Source: Mycolicibacterium rhodesiae
Lineage (GTDB): Bacteria > Actinomycetota > Actinomycetes > Mycobacteriales > Mycobacteriaceae
Reading direction: 5' to 3'
NCBI RefSeq assembly: GCF_002086695.1
Contig: NZ_MVIH01000002.1
Location: 646,406 to 710,405, forward strand
Length of the DNA stretch: 64,000 nt
The notes under the pieces were generated by a model that saw only the letters and a program-made list of their open reading frames with translations, searched no databases and was not told the DNA's origin. The translations under genes were made by a program, and so were the position numbers. The first letter of the stretch is position 1. Each line of letters opens with the position of its first letter. Of this stretch, positions 33,903 to 42,430 are shown in pieces.

Positions 33903-36707
33903 GTGGTGCCTATCTCGAGCGACGGGCGGCCAGAGCACTTGCATGGTCGTGCCGCCGAGTGCCGAGCGCTGCGCTCGGTGATCTCGACCGTCGCCGGTGG
34001 CGATTCGCAGGTGCTGGTGCTGCGCGGCGAGGCCGGCGTCGGTAAGACGGCGTTGCTCGGGTATCTCTCGGAGCAGGCGTCGGCGCTACGAGTGCTACAC
34101 GTCGCGGGCGTTCAGTCGGACATGGAACTCGCGTACGCCGGACTGCAGCAACTGTGCGCCCCGCTCATGGAGCACCTCGGTGAGCTGCCGGATCCGCAAC
34201 GTCGCGCGCTCGACGTCGCCTTCGGTCGCGGAGTGGGTGAGCCCCCCGACCGGTTCCTGGTGGGTTTGGCGGTGCTGAGTCTGATGGCGGCGGCCGCTCA
34301 ACGTCAGCCCCTGCTGTGCATCGTCGACGACGCACATTGGCTCGACCAGGTGACGGTGCAGACCCTGGGTTTCGTGGCGCGCCGCCTGCTGGCCGAGCCG
34401 ATCGCGTTGGTGTTCGCCGCGCGCGACGACGGCGCACAGCCGCTTACCGGGTTGCCCGAACTGATCGTCCGCGGCCTGTCCGACGGGGATGCACGTGAGC
34501 TGCTGGACTCGGTGATGCTCGGTGGCATCGATCCACCGGTACGTGACCGCATCGTCGCTGAAACCAGAGGTAATCCGCTTGCGCTGCTTGAGGTTCCACG
34601 CAACGCCTCCTCAACCGAGCTCGCCGGCGGGTTCTGGCTGTCGGGTTCGGCGTCGGCGCCCGGCGCTGTCGAGACCAGCTACGTGAAGCGAGTCCAGAGC
34701 CTTCCCGCACCGACTCGACGGCTGCTCTTGGTGGCGGCGGCCGAGCCGGTCGGCGATGCGGCGTTGTTCCTGCGGGCCGCCGCCGCGCTGGGTATCCCCA
34801 TCGACGCGCTCGCGCCGGCCGAAGCCGCAGGTGTGATCGAGTTCGGTCCGCGGATGCGGTTCCGGCATCCGTTGTTGCGGTCCGCGGCCTACCGCGCCGC
34901 TGATCTGGCCGACCGCAGAGCCATCCACCGTGCCCTTGCCGACGCCACCGATCCGGAGGCCGATCCTGATCGGCGCGCATGGCATGCCGCCAACGCTGCG
35001 GCCGGCCCGGACGACGCGGTGGCCGAGGAGCTGCAGAACTCGGCGGCCCGGGCGCAGAGTCGTGGCGGAATCGCTGCGGCGGCAGCATTTCTCGAGCGCT
35101 CCGCGGTCCTGACAGCCGATCCGCACCTGCGCGGTGCGCGCGCGTTGGCCGCTGCCAAGGCCAAGCGAGATGCCGCAGCGCCGGCCGCCGCTCGTGACCT
35201 GCTCGACCTCGCGGAGCGAGGGCCCTTGTCGGAGCTGCAACGGGCACAGGTGGCGCGCGTGCGCGCCCAGATGGACTTTGTCCGCAGCCGAGCCGGCGAG
35301 GCCGGAGCGCCGTCCGTGCGGGAGACCGCGCAGGCACTGCTGGACGCTGCTCGCGGGCTGGAACCCCTCGACGACTACGCATCTCGGGAGAGCTACCTCG
35401 AGGCGATCGCGGCGCTGATGTATGCCGGACGCCTCGGTGACCCGGGGGCGCTGACCCATGCTGCGCAGGCAGCCCTGGCCGCACTGGATCGTGCGGCCGA
35501 ACTGTCCCGCCCAGTGGACTTCTTGCTCAAGGGGGTCGCCGGGCGCATCACTCAGGGAGTCGGCGCCGGTGCCGAATCGATGCGAATCGGCTTGGATCAC
35601 ATGTGTATTCAGGCGGCGGCCGACGATCGCGACGTCCTGCGGTGGATGGTGCCTGCGTTCCCGATCCTGCAAGAGTCATCGGCCCACGAATTGTGGGATC
35701 ATGCCACCGTGCATCAGCTCGCTGCCGCAGCTGTGCGCGCCGCGCGCAACGCCGGCGCCCTGGCCATCCTGCCGCGTGCGCTGGTCTACCAGGCCGGCGT
35801 TCACCTGGTTGCCGGCGAATTCCGCACGGCGGCAACCCTTGTCGAGGAAGCCAATGCGATCACGTCGGCCACCGACCATTATGCGGCGGTGAAGTACCAC
35901 GCGTTGATGCTGACCGCCTGGCGGGGTGATGCGGCCGAGGCCGAACGGTTGATCAAGGCCACCGAAGCGGACGGAACCAGTCGGGGTGAGGGCCGGGTGC
36001 TCGGGCTGACCGGATACGCGGCGGCGGTGCTCTACAACGGGCTCGGCCGCTACGACGAGGCATTGGCCGCCGCCCGGACGGTGTGCGAATACGAGGACAT
36101 CGGCTTCTACAGCTGGTGTTTGTACGAACTGGTCGAAGCGGCCGCGCGCAGCGGCCAGCGGGACACCGCGACCGCGGCGATCGACGACCTCGCCGATCGC
36201 GCGGGAGCAAGCGGAACCGATTGGGGCCTGGGCACGTTGGCAGCAGCCCAGGCGATGCTCGCCGACGACGCCGACGCCGACGCGCTGTTCACCGAAGCCA
36301 TCGAGCGGTTGGGGCGCACCACGATCGCGGTGCACCGGGCCCGCGCGCACCTCGTGTACGGGGAATGGTTGCGGCGGGTGCTGCGCCGAACCGACGCCCG
36401 ACGGCACCTGACCGAGGCCCACGACATGTTCGTCCGGATGGGTGCCGACGCCTTCGCCGAGCGCGCCCGCCGAGAGCTGGCGGCCACCGGCGAGAAGGTG
36501 CGCGCTCAGCAGCCGAGTTCGGGCGGTGAGCTCACAGCGCAGGAGGCGCAGATCGCGCGACTGGCCGGTGAGGGGCTGACGAACCAGGAGATCGGTGCGC
36601 AGCTGTTCATCAGCACACACACCGTCGAGTGGCATCTGCGAAAGGTGTTCGCCAAGCTCGGCATCACCTCACGCAGGCAACTGCGGACGATGTCCTGGGC
36701 GAGCTAG
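33903..36707 (+). CDS. Large LuxR-family ATPase regulator (LAL/MalT-like)
   Basis: A 934-residue LAL regulator. P-loop RGEAGVGKTALLGYL is at residues ~41-55; Walker B LLCIVDDAHW near 138; TPR-like helical repeats fill the middle; the C-terminal LuxR HTH (LTAQEAQIARLAGEG, LTNQEIGAQLFIS, THTVEWHLRKVFAKLG) occupies the last ~60 residues. Two adjacent GTG codons (33903, 33906) can start it. It should be an ATP-dependent activator triggered by a ligand, and stands 138 bp before the ECF sigma operon in the same direction, of which it may be an activator. Confidence 0.9.
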   Translation: MVPISSDGRPEHLHGRAAECRALRSVISTVAGGDSQVLVLRGEAGVGKTALLGYLSEQASALRVLHVAGVQSDMELAYAGLQQLCAPLMEHLGELPDPQRRALDVAFGRGVGEPPDRFLVGLAVLSLMAAAAQRQPLLCIVDDAHWLDQVTVQTLGFVARRLLAEPIALVFAARDDGAQPLTGLPELIVRGLSDGDARELLDSVMLGGIDPPVRDRIVAETRGNPLALLEVPRNASSTELAGGFWLSGSASAPGAVETSYVKRVQSLPAPTRRLLLVAAAEPVGDAALFLRAAAALGIPIDALAPAEAAGVIEFGPRMRFRHPLLRSAAYRAADLADRRAIHRALADATDPEADPDRRAWHAANAAAGPDDAVAEELQNSAARAQSRGGIAAAAAFLERSAVLTADPHLRGARALAAAKAKRDAAAPAAARDLLDLAERGPLSELQRAQVARVRAQMDFVRSRAGEAGAPSVRETAQALLDAARGLEPLDDYASRESYLEAIAALMYAGRLGDPGALTHAAQAALAALDRAAELSRPVDFLLKGVAGRITQGVGAGAESMRIGLDHMCIQAAADDRDVLRWMVPAFPILQESSAHELWDHATVHQLAAAAVRAARNAGALAILPRALVYQAGVHLVAGEFRTAATLVEEANAITSATDHYAAVKYHALMLTAWRGDAAEAERLIKATEADGTSRGEGRVLGLTGYAAAVLYNGLGRYDEALAAARTVCEYEDIGFYSWCLYELVEAAARSGQRDTATAAIDDLADRAGASGTDWGLGTLAAAQAMLADDADADALFTEAIERLGRTTIAVHRARAHLVYGEWLRRVLRRTDARRHLTEAHDMFVRMGADAFAERARRELAATGEKVRAQQPSSGGELTAQEAQIARLAGEGLTNQEIGAQLFISTHTVEWHLRKVFAKLGITSRRQLRTMSWAS

Positions 36708-36731
36708 GCCTGATCCGCCGCGACGGGGGCA

Positions 36732-36756
36732 GTCGGTAGCCCGACCCCGGGCCGAC
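36732..36756 (+). terminator. Imperfect hairpin after the LuxR gene
   Basis: GTCGG (36732-36736) pairs with CCGAC (36752-36756) and the inner GCCCG (36739-36743) with CGGGC (36748-36752), leaving ACCC in the loop; the two inner pairings share one base, so not all pairs can form at once. It lies 25 bases past the stop and has no U-tract. Confidence 0.35.
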
Positions 36757-36845
36757 GACTACGGACTACGGGCTATCAAGGGTTCGCCGGGGAGACCTGG
36801 CGGCGAGGCTGAGGTCATCAGCAACTCGCCCCCAGGAGACCGTTC

Positions 36846-37436
36846 ATGACCGTCACGTCTGTTCCCCGGCCAATCGACCCCGCGGCCGCCGACCGGTTCG
36901 CCCGCGACGCGCAACCTCTGTTCGACGCCCTGCTGCGCCGGGCCAGGGGGCTGACCAAAACCACGGCCGACGCCGAGGACCTGGTGCAGGACACCCTGCT
37001 GCACGCGTTCATGGGCTATCACACGTTCCGCGACGGCACCGACTTCAAGGCGTGGCTGTTCCGCATTCTCTACAACCGCTGGGTGAGCGGGTTCCGCGCC
37101 AAGCAGCGCCGGCCATCGGAGGTGCCGGTCGACGATGTCGCCGAGGGCGACCTTGCCGACAGCGCTGCCCGGTCGTCCACCGCGTCCCGCTCCGCCGAGG
37201 CCGAGGCACTCACCCGGCTGCCCGACCGCGACCTCCGGTCGGCGATGGCCAGCTTGCCGGAGGATTTCCGCACGGTGCTGTTCTACGCCGAGATCCAGGG
37301 CCACACCTACGCCGAGACCGCCGTGATCCTGAACATCCCACGCGGCACGGTGATGTCCCGGGCCTCCCGCGGAAGGCAGCGGCTGCGGGTGGCTCTGGCA
37401 GATAGCGCGTACGCACCGACGGCTCAGATCGCATGA
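36846..37436 (+). CDS. ECF-family sigma factor, no adjacent anti-sigma gene
   Basis: A 196-residue group 4 sigma factor. Region 2: ADAEDLVQDTLLHAF and WLFRILYNRWVSGFRAKQ (residues ~40-90). Region 4: LPEDFRTVLFYAEIQGHTY and IPRGTVMSRASRGRQRL (residues ~138-183). The region 2-4 linker (about 45 residues) is Ala/Ser-rich and acidic. It resembles the SigH/SigR/SigE-like group. Its TGA overlaps the ATG of the following SDR gene (ATGA), so it is the first gene of a seven-gene operon. No zinc-binding anti-sigma gene is present next to it, which is unusual for this group. Confidence 0.9.
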   Translation: MTVTSVPRPIDPAAADRFARDAQPLFDALLRRARGLTKTTADAEDLVQDTLLHAFMGYHTFRDGTDFKAWLFRILYNRWVSGFRAKQRRPSEVPVDDVAEGDLADSAARSSTASRSAEAEALTRLPDRDLRSAMASLPEDFRTVLFYAEIQGHTYAETAVILNIPRGTVMSRASRGRQRLRVALADSAYAPTAQIA

Positions 37437-38167
37437 CCGCCGTGACGGAACTGAGCGGGCAGACGGCGCTTGTCACCGGCGGCACCGCCGGGATCGGGCT
37501 GGCGTGCGCTCGGCTGTTGGCCCGCGCCGGCGCCACAGTGATCGTCACCGGCAGAGACCGCCTACGCGGCGCGGCCGCGGCAGGCCAGATCTCCGGCCGG
37601 GCGCACTTCGTGGCCGCGGACCTGGCCGACGCCGGCGCGGTACAGGCGTTGGTCGACCGGGTGGGCGAGGTGGACATCCTGGTCAACAACGCCGCCAGCT
37701 TTCCCGGAGCACTCACCGTCGACCAGGACATCACAACGTTCCAAACGACGTTCGACACCAATGTGCGCGGCACGTATTTCCTGACCGCAGGCCTGGTCCC
37801 GGGCATGCTGCGCAGGCACCGGGGCAGCATCGTGAACGTCACGTCGATGGTCGCGTCCAAGGGTGTTGGCGGCGCATCCACCTACGGCGCGTCGAAGGCC
37901 GCGGTCGAAGCACTGACGCGATCGTGGGCCGCCGAGTTCGGCCCCTACGGCGTGCGCGTCAACAGCGTCGCGCCCGGGCCCACCAACACCGAAGGCGTCG
38001 CCGCGCAATGGGGTGACACCAACGACGAACTCGGCAGGGCGCTGCCCCTCGGGCGCACCGCCGACCCCGAGGAAATCGCCCACGCGGTGCTCTTCCTCGC
38101 GTCCCCCCGGGCGAGCTTCATCACCGGATCGACCCTGCACGCCGACGGCGGCGGAACCGCCGTCTGA
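37433..38167 (+). CDS. SDR-family oxidoreductase, coupled to the ECF sigma gene
   Basis: A 244-residue classical SDR: LVTGGTAGIGLACA (residues 13-26), NNAASF near 84, NVTSMVA and YGASK near 147-151, and a C-terminal FITGSTLHADGGGT. The start ATG overlaps the sigma factor stop by four bases. Being translationally coupled to a sigma factor suggests that this SDR is made with it, either as part of the sensed pathway or the response. Substrate unknown. Confidence 0.88.
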   Translation: MTAVTELSGQTALVTGGTAGIGLACARLLARAGATVIVTGRDRLRGAAAAGQISGRAHFVAADLADAGAVQALVDRVGEVDILVNNAASFPGALTVDQDITTFQTTFDTNVRGTYFLTAGLVPGMLRRHRGSIVNVTSMVASKGVGGASTYGASKAAVEALTRSWAAEFGPYGVRVNSVAPGPTNTEGVAAQWGDTNDELGRALPLGRTADPEEIAHAVLFLASPRASFITGSTLHADGGGTAV

Positions 38168-38184
38168 CACCAAGGAGAATGAAC

Positions 38185-38613
38185 ATGCCGAAAACCCATG
38201 ACCCGCAATGGGAGAACGCACTGACCGTCGTTCAGGAGGTGCATCCGACCTTTATCCCGGACGGCGCCGACGTGATGACCGTCGTCATCGAATACCCGCC
38301 GGGCAGTGCCGGAGCCCCACCGCACCGCCATCCGAGCGGCCCGGCGTTCGGCTACATGCTGGAAGGCGAGATGCTCTTTGAACTCGAAGGGCAGCCGCCA
38401 CGTGTCATCCGCGCGGGCGAAGCTTTCTGGGAGCCCGGCGGAGACGTCATCCACTACTCGGACGCCAACAACCGGGACGACGCCAAGAGCCGGTTCGTCG
38501 TGACGATGGTGTGCGTCCCAGGCAGGCCGATGCTCGAGCTCGTCGACGACAGCGAACTGGCCGCCCGCAAACACTTGCGGGTATCGGCCGAACCCGCCGC
38601 CGGAAAGGACTGA
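38185..38613 (+). CDS. Cupin-domain protein
   Basis: A 142-residue single cupin. ATG 38185 (MPKTHDPQ) lies 7 bases after AAGGAG and is preferred to ATG 38179, which is too close. Cupin motif 1 is GSAGAPPHRHPSGPAFGYMLEGE (two His, one Glu) and motif 2 is EAFWEPGGDVIHYSDAN (one His). It lacks the zinc anti-sigma domain of ChrR, so it is not an obvious anti-sigma factor in spite of lying next to an ECF sigma. Probably a metal-binding dioxygenase/isomerase or small-molecule sensor. Confidence 0.8.
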   Translation: MPKTHDPQWENALTVVQEVHPTFIPDGADVMTVVIEYPPGSAGAPPHRHPSGPAFGYMLEGEMLFELEGQPPRVIRAGEAFWEPGGDVIHYSDANNRDDAKSRFVVTMVCVPGRPMLELVDDSELAARKHLRVSAEPAAGKD

Positions 38614-39510
38614 ATGACCGTGTCTCGCATTCTGCTTCAGACCACGATCACCGCCCAGCCGGATGACTGGGACATCGACCGCTTCACACTCCTCGCCGCC
38701 GAATTGCGCGCAGCCGGGCATGACGTGCTCGCCCGCAACCGCGCACACCACGGCGACGATCCGGTGCTCAGCGTGCTCGACGATCTCGGATTCGACCAGC
38801 TGTGGCTGATGGCCGTCGACACCGGCGACGGCCTGACCGATGCCGAAGCCGACGCCATCACCAGGTTCCGTCGCGGCGGCGGCGGGGTGCTCACCGCTCG
38901 CGACCACCAGGACCTCGGGTGCTGCCTCACCCGGCTCGGGTCTCTGGGACTGGTCAACGAGTTCCAGGACAAGACCGTCGACCAAAGCCACCTCTGCGAC
39001 GACCAGGACACCCCGACCATCTCCTGGCCCAACTTCCATTCCGGCGCCAACGGCGACTACCAGCAGGTCCTCGCCACGGACCCGGCGCATCCGCTGCTGC
39101 ACACTTCACGCACCGTCAGCGGCCGAGTCGAATGGTTCCCCGCACACCCCCACGAGGGCGCGGTCTCGGCGAGCGTTCCCTGCGCGACGGTCGTGGCCGA
39201 GGGGCGAAGCAGCGCCAGTGGTCGTCGCTTCAACCTCGCCGTCGCGATCGACGGTGAGACGTCCGACGGGCTGCCCATGGGGCGGGCGCTCGCGGAATCC
39301 ACATTCCATCACTTCGCCGACTACAACTGGGATTTGGGTTGTGGGGCACCGTCGTTCGTCAGTGAGCCACCCGGCAATCAGATCATGGCCGATCCGGTCC
39401 GGCTGACGGTGTTCAAGGACTACGTGCGCAACGCCGCGAACTGGCTACATCCGGGTGCCGGTGCCGGTGCCGATGTTGCGCCCCACGCGAGCCGCGCTGT
39501 CGTACTCTGA
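38614..39510 (+). CDS. Uncharacterised protein, possible GATase1/ThuA-like fold
   Basis: A 298-residue protein whose ATG abuts the cupin stop directly. RILLQTTITAQPDDWDIDRFTLLAAELRAAGHDV then ADAITRFRRGGGGVLTARDHQDLG resembles the GATase1/ThuA flavodoxin-like fold; the GGG..H-like loop is a hint only. Later parts include HEGAVSASVP and FHHFADYNWDLGCGAPSF. There is no signal peptide. Function unknown; membership of the sigma operon is its best clue. Confidence 0.65.
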   Translation: MTVSRILLQTTITAQPDDWDIDRFTLLAAELRAAGHDVLARNRAHHGDDPVLSVLDDLGFDQLWLMAVDTGDGLTDAEADAITRFRRGGGGVLTARDHQDLGCCLTRLGSLGLVNEFQDKTVDQSHLCDDQDTPTISWPNFHSGANGDYQQVLATDPAHPLLHTSRTVSGRVEWFPAHPHEGAVSASVPCATVVAEGRSSASGRRFNLAVAIDGETSDGLPMGRALAESTFHHFADYNWDLGCGAPSFVSEPPGNQIMADPVRLTVFKDYVRNAANWLHPGAGAGADVAPHASRAVVL

Positions 39511-39535
39511 ATGCGCTTCAGACAAGGAGGCGCCA

Positions 39536-39892
39536 GTGAGCGAACACGAAGTCAAGATGATCATCCTGTCGACCGACGACCTGGATGAATCGATCAGGTT
39601 CTACAGCGACACCCTCGGGATGGCAGTGAAGTTCCGCGACGGCACCCATTTCGCGGCGCTCGACGGTGGCCCGGTCACTGTGGCGCTGGCGACGGAGGTC
39701 GACCACCCGATTCCCGGGCAGGTCGTTGTCGGAATCAAGACGGCCGACGTCGACGCCGCTGCGAAGGCGGTCGAGGCCAGTGGTGGCGGCATCGTCAAGG
39801 GCCCCTATGACGACGCGCATGAACGTCGAGCCGTCGTGTACGACAACAAGGGCAACGGGCTGGTCTTCTACAGCCCGCTCGCGCGCAAGTAA
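39536..39892 (+). CDS. VOC/glyoxalase-fold protein
   Basis: A 118-residue VOC protein. GTG 39536 (MSEHEVKMIILSTDDLD) follows a perfect AAGGAGG; a longer frame from 39455 is disfavoured. MIILSTDDLDESIRFYSDTLGM and VVYDNKGNGLVFYSP are the two beta-alpha-beta-beta-beta modules of the fold. Possible roles are dioxygenase, isomerase, or antibiotic/quinone sequestration. Fourth-from-last in the sigma operon. Confidence 0.82.
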   Translation: MSEHEVKMIILSTDDLDESIRFYSDTLGMAVKFRDGTHFAALDGGPVTVALATEVDHPIPGQVVVGIKTADVDAAAKAVEASGGGIVKGPYDDAHERRAVVYDNKGNGLVFYSPLARK

Positions 39893-39904
39893 CGGAGACA
39901 CCGC

Positions 39905-40306
39905 GTGACCGAACTCGAGGACCGGCAGGATATTTCAGATCTCCTGATCCGCTACGCCACCGGTATCGACCGGCGCGACTGGGACCTGTTTCGGACCGTG
40001 TTCACCCCTGACTGCCACCTGGACTACGGCGAGATCGGGGTGTGGAACGGCGTGGACGAGGTCACCGAGTTCATGGACGTCGCGCACGCCGCCGCCGGAT
40101 ACCTCATGCATCGCATCAGCAACATCGTGATCGATCTGCAGGGCGATCAAGCCGTCACCCGCTGTTACGTCGATGCGTGGATCATGGCTGCCGACAACAA
40201 CTCTGGGGTTAACGCCAGGGGCTTCTACGACGACGAGATCGTCCGCACCGGTGCCGGCTGGCGGATCGCCCGGCGCACCTTCACCACCGTGCAGGTGGTG
40301 TACTGA
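39905..40306 (+). CDS. SnoaL/NTF2-like protein
   Basis: A 133-residue SnoaL-like protein with DRQDISDLLIRYATGIDRRDWDLF at its start, a typical NTF2/SnoaL opening, and a C-terminal GAGWRIARRTFTTVQ strand. These bind small hydrophobic or polyketide molecules, as cyclases or dehydratases. GTG start. Its TGA shares the A with the ATG of the next SDR gene (TGATG), so the two are coupled. Confidence 0.82.
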   Translation: MTELEDRQDISDLLIRYATGIDRRDWDLFRTVFTPDCHLDYGEIGVWNGVDEVTEFMDVAHAAAGYLMHRISNIVIDLQGDQAVTRCYVDAWIMAADNNSGVNARGFYDDEIVRTGAGWRIARRTFTTVQVVY

Positions 40307-41127
40307 TGGCTGAATTCTTCGCCGAACGGTACGGCCCCTGGGCGCTGATCGCCGGCGCTTCCGATGGTGTGGGTGCGGCGTTCGCCGACGAGCTGGCTGC
40401 GCGTGGGCTCAACGTGGTCTTACTTGCCCGCAGGCAACCCGTGCTCGACGACGTCGCCGCGAACATTCGAGACCGGCACGGAGTCGAAACCAGGACGCTG
40501 GCAATCGATCTCACAGCAGCGGGCGCGGCGGCTGCCGTGATCGCTGCGACGGCGGGTCTCGACATCGGGTTCCTGGTTTACTGCGCGGGTGCCGACCCCG
40601 ACTTCACGCCGTTCCTGAGTAATTCGATCGAGGCGGCCGAGAACATGGTGCAACGTAACTGCGTGGTGCCCATGCAGCTATGCCACCATTACGCCGCTCC
40701 GATGGTCGAGCGGGGCCGCGGCGGGATCGTCGTGTTCGGCTCCGGCGCAGGCTTTGTCGGCGGCCCAAACATGGTGGCTTACGGCGCGTCCAAAGCCTTC
40801 GACATGGTGTTCGCCGAAGCGCTGTGGAGTGAACTGCACGGCAAGGGTGTCGACGTGATCGGCTTGATCCTCGGCAAGACCGACACCCCCGCGCTGCGCA
40901 GGCTCGAGCACCAACGCGGCACCCTGGCCTCGGAAGACCAGACGCCCACCGATGCGGTACCGGTCGGCGACGTGGTGGCCGAAGCGTTCGCGAACCTGAC
41001 CAACGGGCCGACGGTGCTCGTCGGTGACCAGATGCGCGGCGTCGGACAGTTGCTGGCGTCGATGGACCGTAACGACGCGGCTCGGCTGATGGCGCAGTCG
41101 ATCGCCGCGGCAATGGGACCGGACTGA
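40306..41127 (+). CDS. SDR-family oxidoreductase (last gene of the sigma operon)
   Basis: A 273-residue SDR: ALIASDGVGAAFADE-type nucleotide motif (IAGASDGVGAAF at ~13-24), GSGAGFVGGPNMVAYGASKAF containing Ser and YxxxK (~140-165). The tail is long for the family (GPTVLVGDQMRGVG onward). TGATG overlap with the SnoaL gene. With the first SDR, it gives the operon two dehydrogenases plus cupin, VOC and SnoaL: a set like that of small-molecule (polyketide-like) conversion or detoxification. Confidence 0.85.
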   Translation: MAEFFAERYGPWALIAGASDGVGAAFADELAARGLNVVLLARRQPVLDDVAANIRDRHGVETRTLAIDLTAAGAAAAVIAATAGLDIGFLVYCAGADPDFTPFLSNSIEAAENMVQRNCVVPMQLCHHYAAPMVERGRGGIVVFGSGAGFVGGPNMVAYGASKAFDMVFAEALWSELHGKGVDVIGLILGKTDTPALRRLEHQRGTLASEDQTPTDAVPVGDVVAEAFANLTNGPTVLVGDQMRGVGQLLASMDRNDAARLMAQSIAAAMGPD

Positions 41128-41216
41128 CGCTCGGGTTGTTGCCCTGTAGGAGGCGTCACATGTTTATCGATCTCAGATCTGGATAGCTAATACCGGTACC
41201 AGGCAGGTCGTTACTC

Positions 41217-41238
41217 ACGCACGATTGACGCACGATTG
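41217..41238. repeat. 11-bp tandem direct repeat, ACGCACGATTG x2
   Basis: Two exact copies end 12 bases before the ATG of the small secreted protein gene, where they overlap the likely 5' untranslated region or ribosome site. No known regulator site recognised. Confidence 0.7.
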
Positions 41239-41250
41239 GAGCACGAAGCC

Positions 41251-41538
41251 ATGAAGTTGATCGAGATTGTCGCCGGAGCCGCTGTGGCCGGTGGATTGGC
41301 TGCAAGCGCACTGGGATTGAGCGCCGCGACCGCGGGCGCCGACCCCGGCTGGACCCCGCCGCCAGGCCCTGTCCAGCCCGCGCTGCCGCCGGCCGGTCCC
41401 GATGCCGGCAGCCCGCCGGCCTGGGCACCGCCCAAGCCTGTCGACCCGACCTGGGCCGCAGGCAACAAGCAGGTGTGGGACGAGGGCTGGAATCACTGGG
41501 GCGTGTGGATCAACGGGGTCTTCGTCCCGACCTACTGA
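41251..41538 (+). CDS. Small secreted proline-rich protein
   Basis: A 95-residue exported protein. Signal peptide residues 1-30 (KLIEIVAGAAVAGGLAASALG..TAGA-DP), then a Pro-rich low-complexity stretch (GWTPPPGPVQPALPP, AGPDAGSPPAWAPPKPV) and a Trp-rich C-terminus (WDEGWNHWGVWINGVFVPTY). Such small secreted W/P-rich proteins are common in mycobacteria and of unknown function. A hairpin terminator follows. Confidence 0.8.
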   Translation: MKLIEIVAGAAVAGGLAASALGLSAATAGADPGWTPPPGPVQPALPPAGPDAGSPPAWAPPKPVDPTWAAGNKQVWDEGWNHWGVWINGVFVPTY

Positions 41539-41547
41539 TCTGCGCAT

Positions 41548-41599
41548 GACGCCGCGGGATGCCGTCTGATCGCCTGGGGTGACGGCACCCCGCGGCGTC
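41548..41599. terminator. Strong hairpin between small secreted protein and Nudix gene
   Basis: 19-base arms (41548-41566, 41581-41599) pair at 18 of 19 positions around a 14-base loop, starting 10 bases after the secreted-protein stop. No U-tract, but the stem is very stable (CGCGG core). Confidence 0.75.
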
Positions 41600-41639
41600 C
41601 TCGCGTCTTGGGACCGCTAGCTCGCTCTATGGTCGAACA

Positions 41640-42356
41640 GTGACGATCACCTACGACGAGGCATTGCGGGAGCGGATCCGGGATCATTTGAGCGGCCACG
41701 ACCGTCGCTCGGCGGCCGACCCCACCAAGCGCCACGCCGCGGTCGCGGTGGTGCTCGTCGACTCCGAAACCGGCGAGGACCGGGTCGACCCGGCTCCCGT
41801 TGACGATTGGATCGCCGGCCGGCCGATGGAGCCGGGGTTGGACGGCCGGATGGTCGGAGTATCCGGTGGTGCCGCATTTCTGTTGTGCCGCAGAGCTTCC
41901 CGCTTGAACTCACACGCTGCGCAGTGGGCCCTTCCTGGCGGCAGACTGGACCCGGGGGAGACCGCGATCGACGCGGCCTTGCGTGAGCTCGACGAGGAAG
42001 TCGGGGTTCTGCTGCCCCATTCGTCGGTCCTCGGAGTGCTCGACGACTATCCGACGCGGTCGGGCTACATCATCACCCCGGTGGTCGTCTGGGGCGGCGG
42101 CCGACTGGATCCGCAACCGGCGCCCGACGAGGTCGTCGCCGTTTACCGGGTGGGACTGCACCAACTGCAACGGCCGGATTCGCCGCGGTTCATCACGATC
42201 CCGGAGAGCCCGCGCCCCGTTGTGCAGATACCGTTGGGCAACGACCTCATCCATGCGCCCACAGGTGCGGTGCTGCTTCAACTTCGCTGGCTGGGTCTGG
42301 AGGGCCGCCACGACCCCGTCGACGACCTCGAGCAGCCCGTCTTCGCCTGGAAATAG
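41640..42356 (+). CDS. Nudix hydrolase (CoA pyrophosphatase-like)
   Basis: A 238-residue Nudix protein. The Nudix box spans GGRLDPGETAIDAALRE-LDEEVGV (~101-123), with the REL..EE metal glutamates intact. Upstream RHAAVAVVLVDS and later LHQLQRPDSPRFITIPES resemble CoA diphosphatases (NUDT7/Rv3672c-type) that cut CoA into 3'-phosphoadenosine phosphate and phosphopantetheine. GTG start. Its stop lies within an imperfect AAATAGGCCC(C)TGAAA tandem repeat (42351-42380). Confidence 0.82.
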   Translation: MTITYDEALRERIRDHLSGHDRRSAADPTKRHAAVAVVLVDSETGEDRVDPAPVDDWIAGRPMEPGLDGRMVGVSGGAAFLLCRRASRLNSHAAQWALPGGRLDPGETAIDAALRELDEEVGVLLPHSSVLGVLDDYPTRSGYIITPVVVWGGGRLDPQPAPDEVVAVYRVGLHQLQRPDSPRFITIPESPRPVVQIPLGNDLIHAPTGAVLLQLRWLGLEGRHDPVDDLEQPVFAWK

Positions 42357-42386
42357 GCCCCTGAAAAATAGGCCCTGAAACGAAAA

Positions 42387-42416
42387 GTACCGCGCGGCCG
42401 GATGACCGCGCGGTAC
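42387..42416 (-). terminator. Intrinsic terminator of sodN
   Basis: GTACCGCGCGG (42387-42397) and CCGCGCGGTAC (42406-42416) form a perfect 11-bp stem with an 8-base loop. Read on the minus strand it lies 14 bases after the sodN stop and is followed by TTTTCGTTT, a true U-tract, which is rare in mycobacteria. It also separates the convergent Nudix gene. Confidence 0.85.
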
Positions 42417-42430
42417 GTCGACAACAATTG

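Noticed and set aside
38185..38613. Cupin as a ChrR-type anti-sigma partner
   Set aside because: It lacks the zinc-binding anti-sigma domain and Cys/His ligands of ChrR; only the cupin half is present.
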